Positions 8,570 through 17,845 of a stretch of DNA of 64,000 nt are shown here, piece by piece (position 1 is the first letter of the stretch; every line of letters begins with the position of its first letter). The position numbers were made by a program, and so were the translations under genes. Where the stretch lies: positions 1 to 64,000 of the forward strand of contig NC_005027.1 of assembly GCF_000196115.1 (NCBI RefSeq), in the 5' to 3' direction. The DNA comes from Rhodopirellula baltica SH 1 (GTDB taxonomy: Bacteria > Planctomycetota > Planctomycetia > Pirellulales > Pirellulaceae). Below the pieces are notes generated by a model. It did no database searches, was not told the origin of the DNA, and worked only from the letters and a program-made list of their open reading frames with translations.

Positions 8570-10801
8570 CTACGCGGCGCGACGTTGGTTCTCGTTGGAT
8601 TCCAACACGGGCACATGTGCTCGCTTGCGACGGAGGTCCCGCATGACGGCGGCACTCTCGTGCAGTTTGCCTTCCAGCACTCGCATGCGTTCTTGCATCT
8701 CCGCGTTTGCATCGAGGCTTTGATCGAGTTCACTGGAGACGCGTTTGAGTTCGACGGTGAGGTCGGCGACCTGGGATTGCATCGCCACGGCACGCGGTTC
8801 GTGCTGACGAGCAGTTTGCAGAGATTCCTTGGTCGACTTCAACTCCTGAGTCAATCGTTGCACCAGCGAGGTTTGTTCGCTGATTCGTGACTCGAGCTGT
8901 TCTTGCGATCGTCGCAGCGATTGAACTTGCTGATTGCGTTCATCGATCTCTTGCTGCAACTGCGTCTCGCGTTGTTGCTGATTCTTGACCTGTTGAGCCA
9001 GACGCGTGGTTTCGTTGGTGCGTTCCGAAACGGTTTGCTTCAGCTTTTCAAATTCGGGACGAACCGATTGAAGTCGTTCGATTTCTGCACGATGCCGCGA
9101 CACGGAATCTTGCTGCACCTGCAGATCGTTTCGCAGTTGCGAGATCGCATCGTCTTTCGACGCGATGGTGGCTTCCAATTGTGTGGCTTCGTTGCGCAGT
9201 TGTTCCGTCGACGCGTGAATTTCTTGCAGCGTTTTCTCGTGACGGTCGCGTTGGACGATCGCGGACGCGAGCGAAGACTCCGTCGTTTCCAAACGCGACG
9301 CGGTGGATGCCAGTTCGGTTTGAGCTTTTTCGAGTTGAGACTCAACCGACGACAGCTTTTGCGCGGTGGCGGAAAGCCTGGATTCTGATTCTGACAACTT
9401 GGCTTTGCTTTCGGTCCAACTGGTTTGAACCGACGCCAGCTCTGTTCGTGTTTGTTCCAGCTGAGACTCGGTCGTCGATAATTTTTCGACCGTCTGCGTG
9501 AGTTGCGACTGGGTTTCGGTCAGGCTCAATTCCGTCGACGCTAGTTGCGATGCGGTGTGTTCCAATTTGGAGTTCAGTTCCGCGTGAGTCAGGCTCAGCC
9601 GTTCTTCGAGTTCTGACAGTGCCGATTCGGCAACCACACGGCTGTCGATGGCTTCTTGAATTCGAAGCGTTCGCTCGTCGAGTTCTTCTGCCAGCTCTTC
9701 GCGTTCGCTTTGCAGCGTCTGTAGTTTCAGCTCGTTCTCTTGCAACGTGGATTCCAGCTGGGTGCGAGCCGTTTTCAGTTCGCTCACTTCTTCGTTGCGA
9801 GTTTCCAATTCTTCGCGAACCAATTGAACCGTTTCTTCGTGGCGGGTCGCGGTTTGAATAGCGATCTCATGTTGCGATCGCAGGTTCTCGTATTCTTTTT
9901 GCAGCTCGGCAAAGCGTTGACCGGTCTCGTCGTATTCGTTGGAAACGTTCTCTCGCTCAGCAGCGAATTGATCACGCTGCAGGATCGCGGCGTCACGCTG
10001 AGTAACGGCTTCTTCGACTCGCTGAAGAAGCGATTCGTTGGCTTGGCTCAGTGAGTCGATCTCTTCGTTCGCAGCGTTGAGGTCCGCGAGAATTTGTTGG
10101 ACCTGGCTTTGAGTGTTTTCTTGTTCGTTTTGCAGCGAGGTTTGCTGTTGCCGGAATGCGTTGAGGGCTTCTTCGGCGGCAAAGACTTCACCACGGGTGA
10201 CTTCGATTTGCGATTCGAGCTCGGCATTTTGTTTCTTCAGTTGCTCGTTGGCCTGCATCAGGAATTCCTGCTGCTTTTCTCTGTTGGCGAGCTCATCGCC
10301 GGTGGCGTTGGCGGTTTCAGCGAGTTCACGCATTTTGGAAGCGGACTCTTCGAATCGGGTTTCGTTGTCTGCCAAAGCAGAACGCAGTGACTCGATTTCT
10401 TTTTCCGCTTGTTGCAGCGAAGCGGTCGCAGCTTGGCGAGCTTCTTCCGCATCCTTGTTGGCCAATTCAAAACGGCTGTGTTCGGTCCGCAGATGTCCGA
10501 GTTCGGTTTCCGCTTCGGCCGTCAATTGCTTTTGGTCTTTGAGCCACTGACGGAGTTGTTCGCTTTCGGCTTTGACTTCGTCTCGGCTGGATTGCAGCGA
10601 ATCGATGTCGCCCTGCATGCTGAGGAAGTGGTGTTTGCGACTTCGGGCTGCCGCTTTCGCTTTTGCGTACTTCTTCTCGGCGTCTTTAATGGCTTGCACA
10701 TCGCGGCTGCGATCGCGGTACCACAGCAAATGTCCAGCCAGAATGCCTGCCAACATACAGACGAGGGCGGTAAACGACGGGATTCCGATCCAAGTATTCA
10801 T
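8570..10801 (-). CDS. membrane-anchored long coiled-coil protein
   Basis: A 743-residue protein when started at ATG 10801. An upstream in-frame TTG at 10894 would add 31 residues, but the ATG places a transmembrane pair right at the N-terminus (NTWIGIPSFTALVCMLAG...), followed by the basic stop-transfer WYRDRSRD. The rest (about 40-720) is almost uninterrupted heptad-rich, Gln/Glu/Leu/Ser-rich coiled coil with repeated SxLExTxxELAS-like segments. The C-terminus is basic (MRDLRRKRAHV). It should form a long rod projecting from the cytoplasmic membrane, perhaps tethering or scaffolding. No enzymatic domain is visible. Similarity to SMC or M proteins would be compositional only. The 182-bp repeat array lies directly downstream. 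Confidence 0.8.
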   Translation of the reverse strand: MNTWIGIPSFTALVCMLAGILAGHLLWYRDRSRDVQAIKDAEKKYAKAKAAARSRKHHFLSMQGDIDSLQSSRDEVKAESEQLRQWLKDQKQLTAEAETELGHLRTEHSRFELANKDAEEARQAATASLQQAEKEIESLRSALADNETRFEESASKMRELAETANATGDELANREKQQEFLMQANEQLKKQNAELESQIEVTRGEVFAAEEALNAFRQQQTSLQNEQENTQSQVQQILADLNAANEEIDSLSQANESLLQRVEEAVTQRDAAILQRDQFAAERENVSNEYDETGQRFAELQKEYENLRSQHEIAIQTATRHEETVQLVREELETRNEEVSELKTARTQLESTLQENELKLQTLQSEREELAEELDERTLRIQEAIDSRVVAESALSELEERLSLTHAELNSKLEHTASQLASTELSLTETQSQLTQTVEKLSTTESQLEQTRTELASVQTSWTESKAKLSESESRLSATAQKLSSVESQLEKAQTELASTASRLETTESSLASAIVQRDRHEKTLQEIHASTEQLRNEATQLEATIASKDDAISQLRNDLQVQQDSVSRHRAEIERLQSVRPEFEKLKQTVSERTNETTRLAQQVKNQQQRETQLQQEIDERNQQVQSLRRSQEQLESRISEQTSLVQRLTQELKSTKESLQTARQHEPRAVAMQSQVADLTVELKRVSSELDQSLDANAEMQERMRVLEGKLHESAAVMRDLRRKRAHVPVLESNENQRRAA

Positions 10802-11322
10802 GGCAGCCACCAACACAAAACAAACGAGAACGCGTGGCAAAAACCACACTCCATGTGGCCTGTAGCAAGCCGCCGGCCGGTGTGTCGATACCAAACCCGG
10901 TGCTGAACCCCTGTGAGGGGACCGAGGTCGCGCAGTTTTGCTTCACCCTCCCAAGGGGAGGATGATGACAAACGCGTGGCAAAAAAACAGCTTGGAAACT
11001 GCACGGCCTCCCGTACGGGCGAGGCTGGCAGGACGTCAAGAACACAGCACTTCAACCTCGATCAGTCGTGGGACTCTGAACGAGAGTCAGCTCGCTCACG
11101 AGCCAGTGCGGATGCGGGGACAACCAGGGCATGGCGGGATCGATTGGGACGGTTTCACGCCGGTTTGGGGTGGGGGAGAGGGAATCGAAGATCTTCTCCG
11201 CGTTGGTTGGCGATCGCCCCGGCAGGCGGTTAATATATGGACTTCTCCGAGCGATCGCTCGACGGCGTGGTTTGCGACCGCGTCCCCCACCCCTCCCCAT
11301 CCCTCCGGCAACTGCTTCGTCC
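10802..11322. other. intergenic region between divergent genes
   Basis: About 520 bp between the coiled-coil gene (minus) and the dehydrogenase gene (plus). It contains an imperfect hairpin at the CACCCTCCCAAGGGGAGG segment (about 10942-10959) and an AT-rich TTAATATATGG at 11230-11240 that could serve as a -10 element. A longer frame from ATG 11131 runs into the downstream gene, but the signal peptide of that protein begins at 11323. Confidence 0.4.
11248..11261. promoter_or_regulatory. 14-bp perfect palindrome upstream of the dehydrogenase gene
   Basis: CGAGCGATCGCTCG is a perfect palindrome 61 bp before the chosen ATG of the secreted dehydrogenase and just after an AT-rich -10-like stretch. 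A second GGCGATCGCC lies about 40 bp upstream. The placement would suit an operator, but palindromes with GCGATCGC cores can occur by chance, so the regulatory role is only a guess. Confidence 0.25.
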
Positions 11323-13935
11323 ATGAAATCCCTCTGTTCTTCCACGTCCGCTGGCGTTTTCGCGAGCTCGCACGCGGGAAACGTTTTGTCCCGGCGAGTT
11401 TTCGCAGCGACGTCCTCTGTTCTTCGTCTGGGGGCCTTCGTTGGCGTCCTTGGGCTGAGCCAGCTTCATCTTCCGAATGCTTCGGCTGGGCTGGGCGTCA
11501 CACCCGCCGAGCAGTTCAAAGTCCCGGAAGGCTTTGAAGTCGAGCTGTTGCACGAAGTCGCCCCCGAGTCGGAAGGTTCTTGGGTCAGTTTGACCGTCGA
11601 CCCCAAAGGACGCCTGATCGCCTGCGATCAATCTGGCGGACTCTTCCGAATCGACATGAGCTCGGGCGAAGCCAAGGTCGAAAAGCTCGAGATTGAATTC
11701 GTCGGTGCCCAAGGTCTGCTGTGCGCGTTCGGGTCGTTGTACGCCAACGTCAACGCTCGAGAGTTTCCGTGTGGTTTGTGGCGTTTGACCGACACCGATG
11801 GCGACGATCAGTACGACAAAAAGGAACACATCATTCCGCTCAACGGCGGCAGTGAGCACGGGCCTCACGCGTTGCTGGTGACGCCCGATGGCAAACGCAT
11901 CATCATGGTCGCCGGGAACAACACCAATCTGCCGGAAGAAATCGCCCACTCTCGAGTGCCAAAGGTTTGGGACGAAGACCACTTGCTCGGCCGCATGCCC
12001 GATGCTCGAGGTCACAACGCCAACCGAATGGCTCCTGGTGGATTCATCTGCTCGTTGAACCCTGACGGCAGCGATGTGGAATTGATCGCGACTGGTTTTC
12101 GTAACCCGTACGACATTGCCTTGAATCGTCAGGGCGAACTGTTCACCTACGACGCTGACATGGAATGGGACGTCGGCACGCCTTGGTACCGCCCCACCCG
12201 AATCAACCACGTGATCAGTGGTTCAGAATTCGGATGGCGAAACGGTACCGGCAAATGGCCTGCGTACTATCCCGACTCGTTCGGATCCGCCGTCGATATC
12301 GGTCCGGGTTCGCCAACGGGCATCGTGTTTGGCTACGGCGCCAAATTCCCTAAGAAGTACGAAAACGCTCTGTTTATTTCGGATTGGAGCTATGGCAACA
12401 TCCACGCGGTGCATTTGACCGAAGATGGTTCCAGCTACAGCGGGACTTACGAAACCTTCGCCACCGCAGCACCGTTGCCCGTGACCGACTTGGTCATTCA
12501 TCCCGATGGAGCCCTGTACTTTGCGATCGGTGGTCGTGGCACGCAAAGCGGTCTGTACCGGATCAAGTACACCGGTGACATCGCCGCTGCTGATGCGGCG
12601 GAAGAAGTCGTTGCCGCGTCTGACGAAGCCAAGCAACTTCGTGAACTGCGTCACAGCATCGAAGCTTTGCATGTGGACGACGCGGATCTATCGGTCAGTC
12701 CAGAGGAGGCTGTCAAGCTAGCGATCGAGAACCTGAGCCATGATGACCGGGCGATTCGCTTCGCCGCTCGCATTGCTCTGGAACACCGTTCGCCTTCGAG
12801 CTGGAAGAAAGCGGCACTGAACGAAGCAAACGCCGAAGCCAAAATTCTCGGCGTGATCGCTTTGGCGCGTACGGGCGAGAAAGCGGATCAAGCCGATGTT
12901 GTCAAAGCGTTGGAAACGATCGATCTGGAATCATTGGCGGCCAGTGAAAAGATCGACTTCCTCCGTGCGGCTGGCTTGGTGGCGATGCGTTTGGGCGAGT
13001 TCACGCAAACGCAACGTGACGCTCTATTCGGAAAGATCAAAGGCCAATTCCCAACCGGCCTTGATTCGCTCGACCGTGAGCTGGCAATCATGGCGATCTA
13101 CTTGGGCGACCCGGAATCGACCGCTTCGGTTGTTGCCGCGTTGCAAAATTCGCCGAGCCAAGAGAGCCAAATCCACTACGCGATGGCGTTGCGAGCAGCC
13201 AAAGAAGGTTGGAGCAATGATCTCCGTCGTGATTACCTAGCGTGGTTCAACGAGATGGCGACCGCTCGTGGCGGGATGTCGTTTGGCGGATTCCTGGACA
13301 ACATCAAAAAGGTCACGGTTGAGCGTTTGTCAGACGCTGACAAGCAATCGCTCGCCGATGTGCTGGCCAAGCCCAAGCAAACCGACGAGGCTCCCGCCGG
13401 ACCGCCACGTGAGTTTGTCAAGCAATGGAAGGTCGACGATTTGGTCGATTTGGTGAGCGACGAAAACCGTCGTCCCGACTTCGAAAACGGCAAGGCGATG
13501 TTTGCCGCTGCGACATGTTACAAGTGTCACCGAATGGGACTGCAGGGCGGAATTCTCGGTCCTGATCTGACCAGTGCCGGTGGCAAGTTCAGTCCTCGTG
13601 ACATGTTGGTTTCGATCATCGAACCCAGCAAGGTGATCAGTGACCAGTATGGTTCGACGCAGTTCCTGACCGAGGATGGAGAAGTCATCACCGGTCGTGT
13701 GATCAACATGCGGAACAAAGTCCTGAACGTGATGACCAACATGCTTGATCCATCTTCGTTGGCGGAGGTTGACCGCGAAGCTGTCATCCAAACGCGTGAA
13801 TCCACCGTCAGCATGATGCCCAACGGATTGTTGGACACGTTGAACGAGGAAGAAATCGCTGATCTAGTTGCCTACCTGCGAGCCGGTGGCAACGCCAAGC
13901 ACGCGATCTACACGCAACCAGTCGCGACGCGATAG
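11323..13935 (+). CDS. secreted PVC-type dehydrogenase-like protein with c-type heme domain
   Basis: Translated from ATG 11323 the protein is 870 residues long with a signal peptide (about 1-50, RRVFAATSSVLRLGAFVGVLG, cleavage near NASA). Residues about 55-430 form a sorbosone/glucose dehydrogenase-like six-bladed propeller (VPEGFEVELLHEVAPESEGSW, GFRNPYDIALN, GSEFGWRNGTGKWP). Residues 440-690 look like HEAT-type helices, and the C-terminal cytochrome carries CYKCH (Cys732, Cys735, His736) with LGPDLTSAGGKFSPRDML. Such fusions are abundant in planctomycetes and are thought to oxidise sugars or polyols in the periplasm and pass electrons to the attached heme. The substrate is unknown. A longer frame from 11131 is disfavoured because it would bury the signal peptide. 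A strong terminator follows. Confidence 0.9.
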   Translation: MKSLCSSTSAGVFASSHAGNVLSRRVFAATSSVLRLGAFVGVLGLSQLHLPNASAGLGVTPAEQFKVPEGFEVELLHEVAPESEGSWVSLTVDPKGRLIACDQSGGLFRIDMSSGEAKVEKLEIEFVGAQGLLCAFGSLYANVNAREFPCGLWRLTDTDGDDQYDKKEHIIPLNGGSEHGPHALLVTPDGKRIIMVAGNNTNLPEEIAHSRVPKVWDEDHLLGRMPDARGHNANRMAPGGFICSLNPDGSDVELIATGFRNPYDIALNRQGELFTYDADMEWDVGTPWYRPTRINHVISGSEFGWRNGTGKWPAYYPDSFGSAVDIGPGSPTGIVFGYGAKFPKKYENALFISDWSYGNIHAVHLTEDGSSYSGTYETFATAAPLPVTDLVIHPDGALYFAIGGRGTQSGLYRIKYTGDIAAADAAEEVVAASDEAKQLRELRHSIEALHVDDADLSVSPEEAVKLAIENLSHDDRAIRFAARIALEHRSPSSWKKAALNEANAEAKILGVIALARTGEKADQADVVKALETIDLESLAASEKIDFLRAAGLVAMRLGEFTQTQRDALFGKIKGQFPTGLDSLDRELAIMAIYLGDPESTASVVAALQNSPSQESQIHYAMALRAAKEGWSNDLRRDYLAWFNEMATARGGMSFGGFLDNIKKVTVERLSDADKQSLADVLAKPKQTDEAPAGPPREFVKQWKVDDLVDLVSDENRRPDFENGKAMFAAATCYKCHRMGLQGGILGPDLTSAGGKFSPRDMLVSIIEPSKVISDQYGSTQFLTEDGEVITGRVINMRNKVLNVMTNMLDPSSLAEVDREAVIQTRESTVSMMPNGLLDTLNEEEIADLVAYLRAGGNAKHAIYTQPVATR

Positions 13936-13966
13936 TTCGCCAGCGATCGATTTCAAAGACAAACGG

Positions 13967-14000
13967 CCCCGGAGAGTCTGCCTCTCCGGGGTCGTTTTTT
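13967..14000 (+). terminator. rho-independent terminator
   Basis: A perfect 10-bp stem CCCCGGAGAG / CTCTCCGGGG with a five-base loop is followed by TCGTTTTTT. It begins 32 bp after the stop of the dehydrogenase/cytochrome gene and should end its transcript. Confidence 0.9.
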
Positions 14001-14067
14001 ATGCTTGCTTCCTTAAGTCGCTATCCTTGAGGTTCATCAACCGCCGCTCCTATTGCGAGGAAATGCT

Positions 14068-14556
14068 GTGCCACCCCGACAACTGCTGCGTGCCCTGGAA
14101 GGAGATTGGCGAGGGGCCTGTCAAACCTGGTTCGAGCCAGGCAAGCTCGCTGACAAATCCGAAGTCTCCGGCAGCATCAAGCCAATGCTGGAAGGTCGCT
14201 TCCTGCGTCACGTCTATCAAAGTCAGATCCAAGGCCGTCCGCGTCACGGCGAAGAATGGATCGCCTTCAATGAAGTCACGGAGAACTTTGAGATCTCCTG
14301 GGTAGACGATTTCCACATGAGCGGCGCCATCATGATTTCGCGTGGACCGTTGACGGTGCCCGAAGGATTGTCAAAACGAAGTGCTGCGTTCGAAGTCTTC
14401 GGCCACTACGACGTTGGCAAAGATCACCCACGCTGGGGCTGGAAAACTCGCTACGCGTACGATGAAGAATCCGGCCTGGTCATCACCGCCTACAACGTCA
14501 CGCCAGACGGAGAAGAGGCCAAAGCGATCGAAACGGTTTACCAACGAAACTCGTGA
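14068..14556 (+). CDS. DUF1579-like protein
   Basis: The 162-residue protein resembles the DUF1579 family, small beta-barrel proteins of unknown role: LLRALEGDWRGACQTWFEPG at the start, then SGSIKPMLEGRFL and WGWKTRY later. I chose GTG 14068 because GAGGAAAT lies 5-10 bp upstream. An in-frame TTG at 14053 would add five residues, and the nearby ATG 14063 is out of frame. No signal peptide, so probably cytoplasmic. It follows the terminator of the preceding gene and therefore starts a new transcript. Function unknown; family assignment is by the EGDW motif and overall pattern. Confidence 0.75.
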   Translation: MPPRQLLRALEGDWRGACQTWFEPGKLADKSEVSGSIKPMLEGRFLRHVYQSQIQGRPRHGEEWIAFNEVTENFEISWVDDFHMSGAIMISRGPLTVPEGLSKRSAAFEVFGHYDVGKDHPRWGWKTRYAYDEESGLVITAYNVTPDGEEAKAIETVYQRNS

Positions 14557-14680
14557 AGATTCCTACGCAGACGATTGGAGCGCCCACAAGCAACGGATTC
14601 CTCGCCCGTCTATCTGCAAGCCTCATCTCCAGCGTGAAAACGTTTCGCGTTTCCAATGCAAACCCACCGGGATCCATCCC

Positions 14681-15040
14681 ATGCAAACCAATTTTGTTGT
14701 CGTCGATGTGTTTGATCACGTGGTTGATGCGGAGATGTTGGCCATGTTGTTGACGCGAGAAGGTTTGACGCCTCAGCTCGTGGACAACCACACCGTCGGC
14801 ATGAACTGGATGCATTCCGGAGCGTATGGGGGCGTCAAGGTGAAGGTGCCCGAGTCTCAGGAGGCCCATGCCAAGCAGATTGCCAGCCAACTGAGGACTC
14901 AATCGAAGGCTCGGCTTCAGATGATGGCGAACACGAACGAGGACGCGTGTCTGGCGTGTGGCAAAGAAATGGCGGAAGACAACGACGAGTGCAGGGAGTG
15001 CGGTTGGTCCTACGGGCAGACCAGCAGCGAGGCCGACTGA
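14681..15040 (+). CDS. DUF2007-like signal-transducing domain with C-terminal zinc ribbon
   Basis: Starting at ATG 14681 the protein is 119 residues. The N-terminal part (VFDHVVDAEMLAMLLTREGL, then a Gly-rich turn and VKVPESQEAHAKQIA) matches the DUF2007 pattern, in which a short alpha-beta domain senses or transduces signals. The C-terminus holds CLACGKEM and CRECGW (CxxC...CxxC), a zinc ribbon. The frame is open further upstream to 14381 but overlaps the DUF1579 gene, so the later ATG is preferred; it is preceded by a weak site. Likely cytoplasmic. The domain name is a moderate-confidence match. Confidence 0.65.
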   Translation: MQTNFVVVDVFDHVVDAEMLAMLLTREGLTPQLVDNHTVGMNWMHSGAYGGVKVKVPESQEAHAKQIASQLRTQSKARLQMMANTNEDACLACGKEMAEDNDECRECGWSYGQTSSEAD

Positions 15041-15140
15041 GTCGCGAATCAAGCGGCCATCAAAACGCGGCAGGTCAACTCGCCAAATCGAAACCGGTGG
15101 TTTAAACTGCCGCTCGTCGCCATCGAGCGACCCTCCTCTC

Positions 15141-15214
<74 letters not shown>

Positions 15215-15221
15215 CCTTTCC

Positions 15222-15262
15222 GCCGATCCTGATTCCTCAGCACCGATCAGGATCGGCTTTTT
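15222..15262 (+). terminator. rho-independent terminator after tRNA-Arg
   Basis: A perfect 12-bp stem GCCGATCCTGAT / ATCAGGATCGGC with a 12-nt loop is followed by TTTTT. It lies just downstream of the tRNA and would end its transcript. Confidence 0.9.
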
Positions 15263-15691
15263 GCTGGGTTTCGAGTCATCGTCGATGGCTCCTGCTTTCC
15301 TCCGTTCAGCACGGACGACACCGCCCGCGACACCTTCGACCGATTCTTCGATTGCTCGCTGCCAATGAGTTTCGGTCGTCAAAGTCGAACCGCGGTATCG
15401 CCCATTCGCCAGGAGGAGCCGTCTCGGTCGTAGAGAGCGTACTACTATCAAGATTGCTTTTAAGTGCGAGAACCAGTTCGTCGAACTTTGAGTCTCCAAT
15501 CAGGCACAAACCGCTCAGCGTCGTCGATTGCGTCTTCTGCTTCGTCATCGTTTGCGCCAACAGAATTGCGAAGCAGTTCGAGGTTCATCGTTATGGTGTG
15601 AGTGACGGGGGGAACGTCCACCGGCACCGAGCGTTGAGGGTAAAGCTAACCATCAGGAAACGCACTGACGCCGTTCCGCCGCAAGGCATGT
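15263..15691. other. gene-poor region downstream of the tRNA
   Basis: About 430 bp with only overlapping short frames on both strands. On the minus strand 15306-15548 could encode a short peptide starting MTKQKTQSTTLSGLCLIGDS, but there is no ribosome site or recognised motif, and the reading potential shifts frame near 15390. I do not call a gene. Confidence 0.4.
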
Positions 15692-16483
15692 CTATCCACA
15701 GTCTGCCGTCAGCCAGTCGAGCACGAACGTCGAGTAACCTTCCCAAGTCTCGGGAAAACGTGTGACGTTCGGAATGTGGTTAACTTCAAGCAAGTGGGGG
15801 ACGCCATTGGTGTCAACGATGTAGTCGTTTGCAGCGATCTCAAGCCCGAATCCGCGTGCGACGGCACGCGTATCATCAACTAAAGCGGAATCGAGATCAA
15901 TCAAAGAAGCGGTGTCGTGGTGAATAGACTTCAGCCAGTCGTCACCCTCGAGGCGAATCTGCCACGCACTGTCGCCAATAACAACGACGCGAATGGCCTC
16001 GCCAGAAACGAATGGTTCGACAATGGAGGCATTCTCGGTCACCATCGAATCGTCAAATCGTTCTTTGTTCTCGCCACAATGCCAGTTGCCCCATTTTGCG
16101 ACGGACGGCCCACTGGCAATGTATTCAAGGCCAGGTGATGAGTATCCACGCGGAGGATCCGCAAACGACGCAAAACGCAAAGCACGGGCTAAGCATGGCA
16201 ATTTGAGCCGACAGTCCATCATTGCCGCGGCGTTCGGCAAGCATTCACCGGCCCAGATAGCTAGCCCAGTGATGAAGTCGTGATCGTCAGCGAAGATGCC
16301 GTGAAAGACCATTCGCGAAATCGGAAGGAGCCGAGCGCCACTCGCGGGTTGGACAAAGAGCTGGCGATCACGAACCATCATTTGCGGCAATAGCTCGTGG
16401 CACACCATAGGGCCACCGTAGCGCTGTTTGATGTCGGCGAGTTCGTCAGCGTCTAGGCCAATGATGCAGGGTAGTGGTTGCAT
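15692..16483 (-). CDS. ATP-grasp-like protein of unknown specificity
   Basis: This 263-residue protein has an ATP-grasp-like C-terminal half. VEPFVSGEAIRVVVIGD and WQIRLEGDDWLKSIHH match the strand that contacts ATP, and FGLEIAANDYIVD followed by LLEVNHIPNVTRF carries the acidic/Asn Mg-binding pair typical of RimK- and carboxylate-amine ligases. The N-terminal half (MQPLPCIIGLDADELADIK) is short and not assigned, and the usual Lys-rich ATP-binding region is diverged. Likely reaction: ATP-dependent ligation of a carboxylate to an amine; substrate unknown. The start is ATG 16483. It lies 107 bp downstream of an unknown gene on the same strand and could be co-transcribed with it. Confidence 0.7.
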   Translation of the reverse strand: MQPLPCIIGLDADELADIKQRYGGPMVCHELLPQMMVRDRQLFVQPASGARLLPISRMVFHGIFADDHDFITGLAIWAGECLPNAAAMMDCRLKLPCLARALRFASFADPPRGYSSPGLEYIASGPSVAKWGNWHCGENKERFDDSMVTENASIVEPFVSGEAIRVVVIGDSAWQIRLEGDDWLKSIHHDTASLIDLDSALVDDTRAVARGFGLEIAANDYIVDTNGVPHLLEVNHIPNVTRFPETWEGYSTFVLDWLTADCG

Positions 16484-16590
16484 GTGATTTCTTTACTCGG
16501 GAAACGTCGGGCATCACCGGAGACGAACGGAAAGGCAACCACAGCCAAAACACGTTTTCTAGTCCTCCGCGTGCATCCCGTGGTTCGCCG

Positions 16591-17700
16591 TCAATTGTAC
16601 AGTTTCGAATCGTCGAATATGTCACACAAATACGCGGCAACGCTGTCGGGAAAACCACAGCGGGTCATCCCGTGACATAGTCCGGCATAGTATGCAGTGT
16701 TGATATGAACCGGAAGATATTTAGAAAGGATTGCTAGGTTGGGATCAGGAGTCTTGCGTTTGCGATAGTTTTGCACTGCTTTCTGAGTGGAGATCTGGAA
16801 AGCGTCTTGATCGCAGTCGTAGATCGCTTGCACCATGTTTGCAAGGAGTCGTATTCGAGTTTTTCGGCTCTCGGAACACCGCGAGAGTTTTCGAACGAAA
16901 CCAGGCTTGAGACTACCCTGAAAGAGACCGGCAGTAACCAGTGTCAGTTCTTGAATCTCGTTGTCGAGCGGACCTTCGTAGCCCGGTTTCTTACGGGGCG
17001 TTGCCCATTGACAGAGCCGTGCCATTTTTCGGTTCATGCCTAAGAAAGCGCAGGCAAATATGCCTTCGCTGAGTGGCCGGTACCAACCCTCAAGGCTTGT
17101 TCTTCCAGCGTCGAAGTCGTCGATTGCAGCATCAACTGAATCATTCGCTAGCTCGATAAGCGTAGGGACCGGGACGTTCGCACCCAAATGCCGAGCGCGT
17201 ATCAATTCGCAACAGATATGCAGGTTGCGTTTGCTGCGGACGTCTTCTTCAGCATGTCGGAGCAGTGACTCCACGAGTTCTTGAAGTGAAAAAGCGACAT
17301 GGAATCCTATTTCGCGCGCTGCATCATTTAGCGGTTCCTGTGGTACGCCTGGCGGAATAGTCTCTTGCCCACCTCGAGTGATTTTGCGAACTTTTTTGCC
17401 GATCTTGTTTACTTGATCCCGCAGTTGTTGTTTGGCTTCGTCGAGCTCTGCTTGCCCGTCGGGCGACAGCGGCGTGTAGTATTTCTCAGCCGTGCCTTTA
17501 AATACATCAATGAAATGCGGTTTCGACGTAATGTCGACACCAACCCGCTTGCTCAGTTCTGACAGCATTTCGTCCTGCCAAAAGCGAAGGCTTTTGCGTT
17601 TCTGCGTCTCACTAACGGAAGACGCGAGTTTATAGAGAGCATCGCGATCGAAAAGCTTTTCGGCCGCGGCAAGTATTTTGGCGCGAGTAATATCATCCAT
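16591..17700 (-). CDS. hypothetical helical protein
   Basis: A 369-residue, largely helical, cytoplasmic protein (no signal peptide or membrane segment) that I do not recognise. The N-terminal third is charged (AAAEKLFDRDALYKLASSV, then a Lys/Asp-rich segment with a GKKVRKITRGG linker). The central part contains CCELIRARHLGANVP and SLEGWYRPLSEGIFACAF, and the C-terminus CGFPDSVAAYLCDIFDD. Several Cys are spread through it without a zinc-like spacing. ATG 17700 is the first codon. It is the upstream partner of the ATP-grasp gene. Composition and position in an accessory stretch would suit a defence or immunity protein, but nothing in the sequence proves this. Confidence 0.6.
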   Translation of the reverse strand: MDDITRAKILAAAEKLFDRDALYKLASSVSETQKRKSLRFWQDEMLSELSKRVGVDITSKPHFIDVFKGTAEKYYTPLSPDGQAELDEAKQQLRDQVNKIGKKVRKITRGGQETIPPGVPQEPLNDAAREIGFHVAFSLQELVESLLRHAEEDVRSKRNLHICCELIRARHLGANVPVPTLIELANDSVDAAIDDFDAGRTSLEGWYRPLSEGIFACAFLGMNRKMARLCQWATPRKKPGYEGPLDNEIQELTLVTAGLFQGSLKPGFVRKLSRCSESRKTRIRLLANMVQAIYDCDQDAFQISTQKAVQNYRKRKTPDPNLAILSKYLPVHINTAYYAGLCHGMTRCGFPDSVAAYLCDIFDDSKLYN

Positions 17701-17845
17701 AGCGATGTAGCATCATGCGATTTGCGTCGGCGAACGGGAAGCATCTGCGTGGTGGCGGAAACCAGATTTGCAGTTGCTGGAGGTCTCTACCGTCACTCCA
17801 CGGCATGAATTGGTTATTGCGTGATGTGAATTCACGCATCCTGCG

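Noticed and set aside
11131-11322. An extended N-terminus of the dehydrogenase from ATG 11131
   Set aside because: It would put about 64 residues of Arg/Pro-rich sequence before a clear signal peptide that starts at 11323.
15306-15560. A possible small gene on the minus strand beside the tRNA
   Set aside because: No ribosome site, start is TTG or a weakly placed ATG, the frame breaks near 15390 and overlaps other frames; no motif.
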